A DNA stretch of 14,045 nt from contig CAJUJI010000068.1 in NCBI GenBank assembly GCA_910586875.1, forward strand, positions 1-14,045. The letters run 5' to 3'. Positions 12,704 to 14,045 of this stretch are shown piece after piece. The notes under the pieces are model-generated. The model searched no databases, was not told the DNA's origin, and worked only from the letters and a program-made list of their open reading frames with translations. The position numbers were made by a program, and so were the translations under genes. Origin of the DNA: an uncultured Anaerotruncus sp. (GTDB lineage Bacteria; Bacillota; Clostridia; Oscillospirales; Ruminococcaceae). Each line of letters starts with the position of its first letter. The first letter of the stretch is position 1.

Positions 12704-13933
12704 TTATTCACTCCTTTTTTGAATTGCAGCATTCACATGCGCTGTATACAATCTGCGGATCGCTGGGTACTCTCCCAATCCCTTTAGCAGACAGGTGACC
12801 GAAAATCCTGCATGGCGGAAAACCGACTCCCAGGAATTTTCATCGCTGCCTTGCATGTCATTGCGTGCATGGTCCCCTGCCACCACCATCAGTGGCGCAA
12901 GTATCACCCTTTTCACACCGGTGAGCTGCACCTGCTGTACAATTTCTTGCAGCTTTGGATCCCCCTCAACCGTGCCAATAAACAGCCTGTCCAATCCGGT
13001 AGCCTTGCACCAATAGTTTAACGCTGCATAGGCCGCATTTGCCGGGTGAGAGGTCCCATGCCCCATTAGCACCACCGCGGTGTCCCCCTGGGCAAGCGGC
13101 GCTGCAAATTCCTGCTGTAAGGCAGCTACTAGCTCATGATAATCTTCGGTAGTGCTCAAAAGCGGTGCACCAAACCGCAGCACAGAAAAGGCTGTTTGAT
13201 AACGCATCATCGTTTGCACCATTGCATCATACTCAAGGCCGTTGATAACATGTGTCGGTTGACAGATCACCTCTTGCACGCCGTCCGCTAACAGCCTCTG
13301 GACCGCTTGCTCTACATCATCAATCTCCAGATTATCCCGCTTGCGCAGAATTTGCAGAATCATTTGACTGGTAAATGCCCGCCGCACCTCATAATCTGGG
13401 TAAGCCTGCGCAATTTCCCGCTCGATTGCGCCGATGGTAGCATCACAGGTTTGCAGATAGCTGGTGCCAAAACTGACCACCAAAATAGCCCTTTTTTTGT
13501 TTGTATCCTGCTGCAAAAGCTTATCCCGATATCGCTGGACCAAATCCGCCAGCGTCAGCCGGTCAACCACCCCTTCTACCGCGTGCTGCACCTGCTGCCA
13601 AACCTCGAGTGTAACACATTCCTCTGCGCGGCTGCAAGCATTGTGGGAGGATTCCAGGCAGGTTACCGGCGCAAGGTTTCCCTCCATCAGCCGGAGGATC
13701 ATTCCTACCGTGTAGTCCTTTGGTTCCTGCGCCAAACGATAGCCGCCCTGCACCCCTCGTGTACTGGTCACATATCCGGCCTTTACTAAGGTGCCAATGA
13801 TCTGTTCCAGATATTTCTCTGAAATATTCTGCCGGTTCGCAATCGCCTTGATAGAGGTATAACCTTCCGACTCCTGCATCGCCAAATCCAGCAGCAGCCG
13901 GAGAGCATACCGCCCTTTCGTTGATATCTTCAT
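12704..13933 (-). CDS. Fusion: Rrf2-type transcriptional regulator + CbiK cobaltochelatase
   Basis: One uninterrupted 409-aa frame with two recognisable domains. Residues 1-142 form an Rrf2 winged-helix regulator: MKISTKGRYALRLLLDLA at the start, the recognition helix ISEKYLEQIIGTLVKAGYV, and the wing RGVQGGYRLA. Cys92, Cys100 and Cys106 form a C-x7-C-x5-C set, where IscR and NsrR hold an Fe-S cluster. Residues 147-409 are a CbiK-type anaerobic sirohydrochlorin chelatase, which inserts cobalt early in cobalamin synthesis: RAILVVSFGTS, NGLEYD (Glu234), MGHGTSHPANAAY (His292) and VAGDHARNDM (His355). The latter three match Glu89, His145 and His207 of the Salmonella enzyme with consistent spacing. 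No start codon suits a free-standing CbiK. GGAG lies 10 bases before the ATG. The fusion is unusual. It may couple Fe-S or redox state to tetrapyrrole metallation (inference). Confidence 0.92.
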   Translation of the reverse strand: MKISTKGRYALRLLLDLAMQESEGYTSIKAIANRQNISEKYLEQIIGTLVKAGYVTSTRGVQGGYRLAQEPKDYTVGMILRLMEGNLAPVTCLESSHNACSRAEECVTLEVWQQVQHAVEGVVDRLTLADLVQRYRDKLLQQDTNKKRAILVVSFGTSYLQTCDATIGAIEREIAQAYPDYEVRRAFTSQMILQILRKRDNLEIDDVEQAVQRLLADGVQEVICQPTHVINGLEYDAMVQTMMRYQTAFSVLRFGAPLLSTTEDYHELVAALQQEFAAPLAQGDTAVVLMGHGTSHPANAAYAALNYWCKATGLDRLFIGTVEGDPKLQEIVQQVQLTGVKRVILAPLMVVAGDHARNDMQGSDENSWESVFRHAGFSVTCLLKGLGEYPAIRRLYTAHVNAAIQKRSE

Positions 13934-13962
13934 GCCTCACCTGCTCCAAAAAGAATATTAAA

Positions 13963-13991
13963 ATCATACCACAGCTTTTGCAGAAGTGCAA
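13963..13991 (-). promoter_or_regulatory. Promoter of the rrf2-cbiK fusion gene
   Basis: On the minus strand: TTGCAC (13986-13991), 17-base spacer, TATGAT (13963-13968), with TGG directly before the -10 forming an extended TGn element. This lies 29 bases upstream of the fusion start codon. The weak -35 fits a regulated promoter. Confidence 0.55.
13978..13991. promoter_or_regulatory. Inverted repeat overlapping the -35, candidate Rrf2 operator
   Basis: TTGCAGAAGTGCAA (plus strand) is a perfect 5-bp inverted repeat with a 4-base centre, sitting on the -35 box of the fusion gene's promoter. A protein bound here would block transcription, and autoregulation is common in Rrf2 regulators. The motif is short and could be chance. 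Confidence 0.35.
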
Positions 13992-14045
13992 GTTTTAATC
14001 CAAAGGACCAACAGGAGGGCAACAGGTGAATTGCAAGTAATATTG

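Noticed and set aside
12700..12732. Longer start for the SUKH-4-like gene at 12732
   Set aside because: It overlaps the end of the fusion gene and lacks an SD. The ATG at 12699 has AAGGAG upstream.
14014..14045. AGGAGGG near the right edge suggesting a plus-strand gene start
   Set aside because: The in-frame GTG reaches a stop after four codons. A TTG at 14031 stays open but has no supporting length before the window ends.

Overview
The window reads as chromosomal DNA from an anaerobic, probably spore-forming member of the Clostridia. This is an inference, loosely pointing to an Oscillospiraceae-like lineage. It rests on strong AGGAGG-type ribosome binding sites, sigma-A style promoters, lipoprotein signal peptides, ThiT under a TPP riboswitch, a HutP homologue, an anaerobic-type CbiK chelatase and a collagen-like protein of the kind found on spore surfaces. 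No rRNA, tRNA, CRISPR array, insertion sequence or phage module was seen.

Layout, left to right. (1) 12-962 (+) is a CAP/SCP-domain lipoprotein whose domain sits on a long Ala/Glu/Lys helical repeat stalk. It converges on a large DUF4132 protein (1022-3631, -) and the two share a bidirectional terminator. (2) An AlkD-type DNA alkylation repair glycosylase (3871-4557, +, TTG start) is divergent from the DUF4132 gene. (3) A SMI1/KNR4 (SUKH) family protein (4725-5504, -) has its own promoter. (4) thiT (5754-6314, -) encodes the thiamine-specific ECF S component. It is preceded by a TPP riboswitch with a terminator expression platform. (5) A collagen-like Gly-X-Thr protein (6651-7919, -) has a sigma-K-like promoter and a strong hairpin at the start of its mRNA. 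(6) A two-gene plus-strand operon (8103-9626, 9646-10623) encodes two lipoproteins: one of unknown function with degenerate WG-like repeats, and a PstS-like solute-binding protein with no transporter beside it. (7) On the minus strand to the end are an EamA-family exporter-like permease (10714-11610), a HutP-family RNA-binding antiterminator (11691-12140), a SUKH-4-like protein (12256-12699), and a single-frame fusion of an Rrf2-type regulator (three Cys, putative Fe-S) to a CbiK cobaltochelatase domain (12704-13933).

Two arrangements look most worth pursuing. First, the Rrf2-CbiK fusion joins a predicted Fe-S/redox transcription factor to a tetrapyrrole metal chelatase. It is translationally coupled to a SUKH-4-like gene and has an A7 tract exactly at the domain junction. 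Second, hutP is transcribed from a perfect consensus promoter and is followed by an intrinsic terminator whose 5' arm is rich in NAG triplets. An EamA permease with no visible promoter of its own lies beyond it. This would fit histidine-responsive HutP antitermination controlling a transporter. Both functional readings are inferences from sequence alone.
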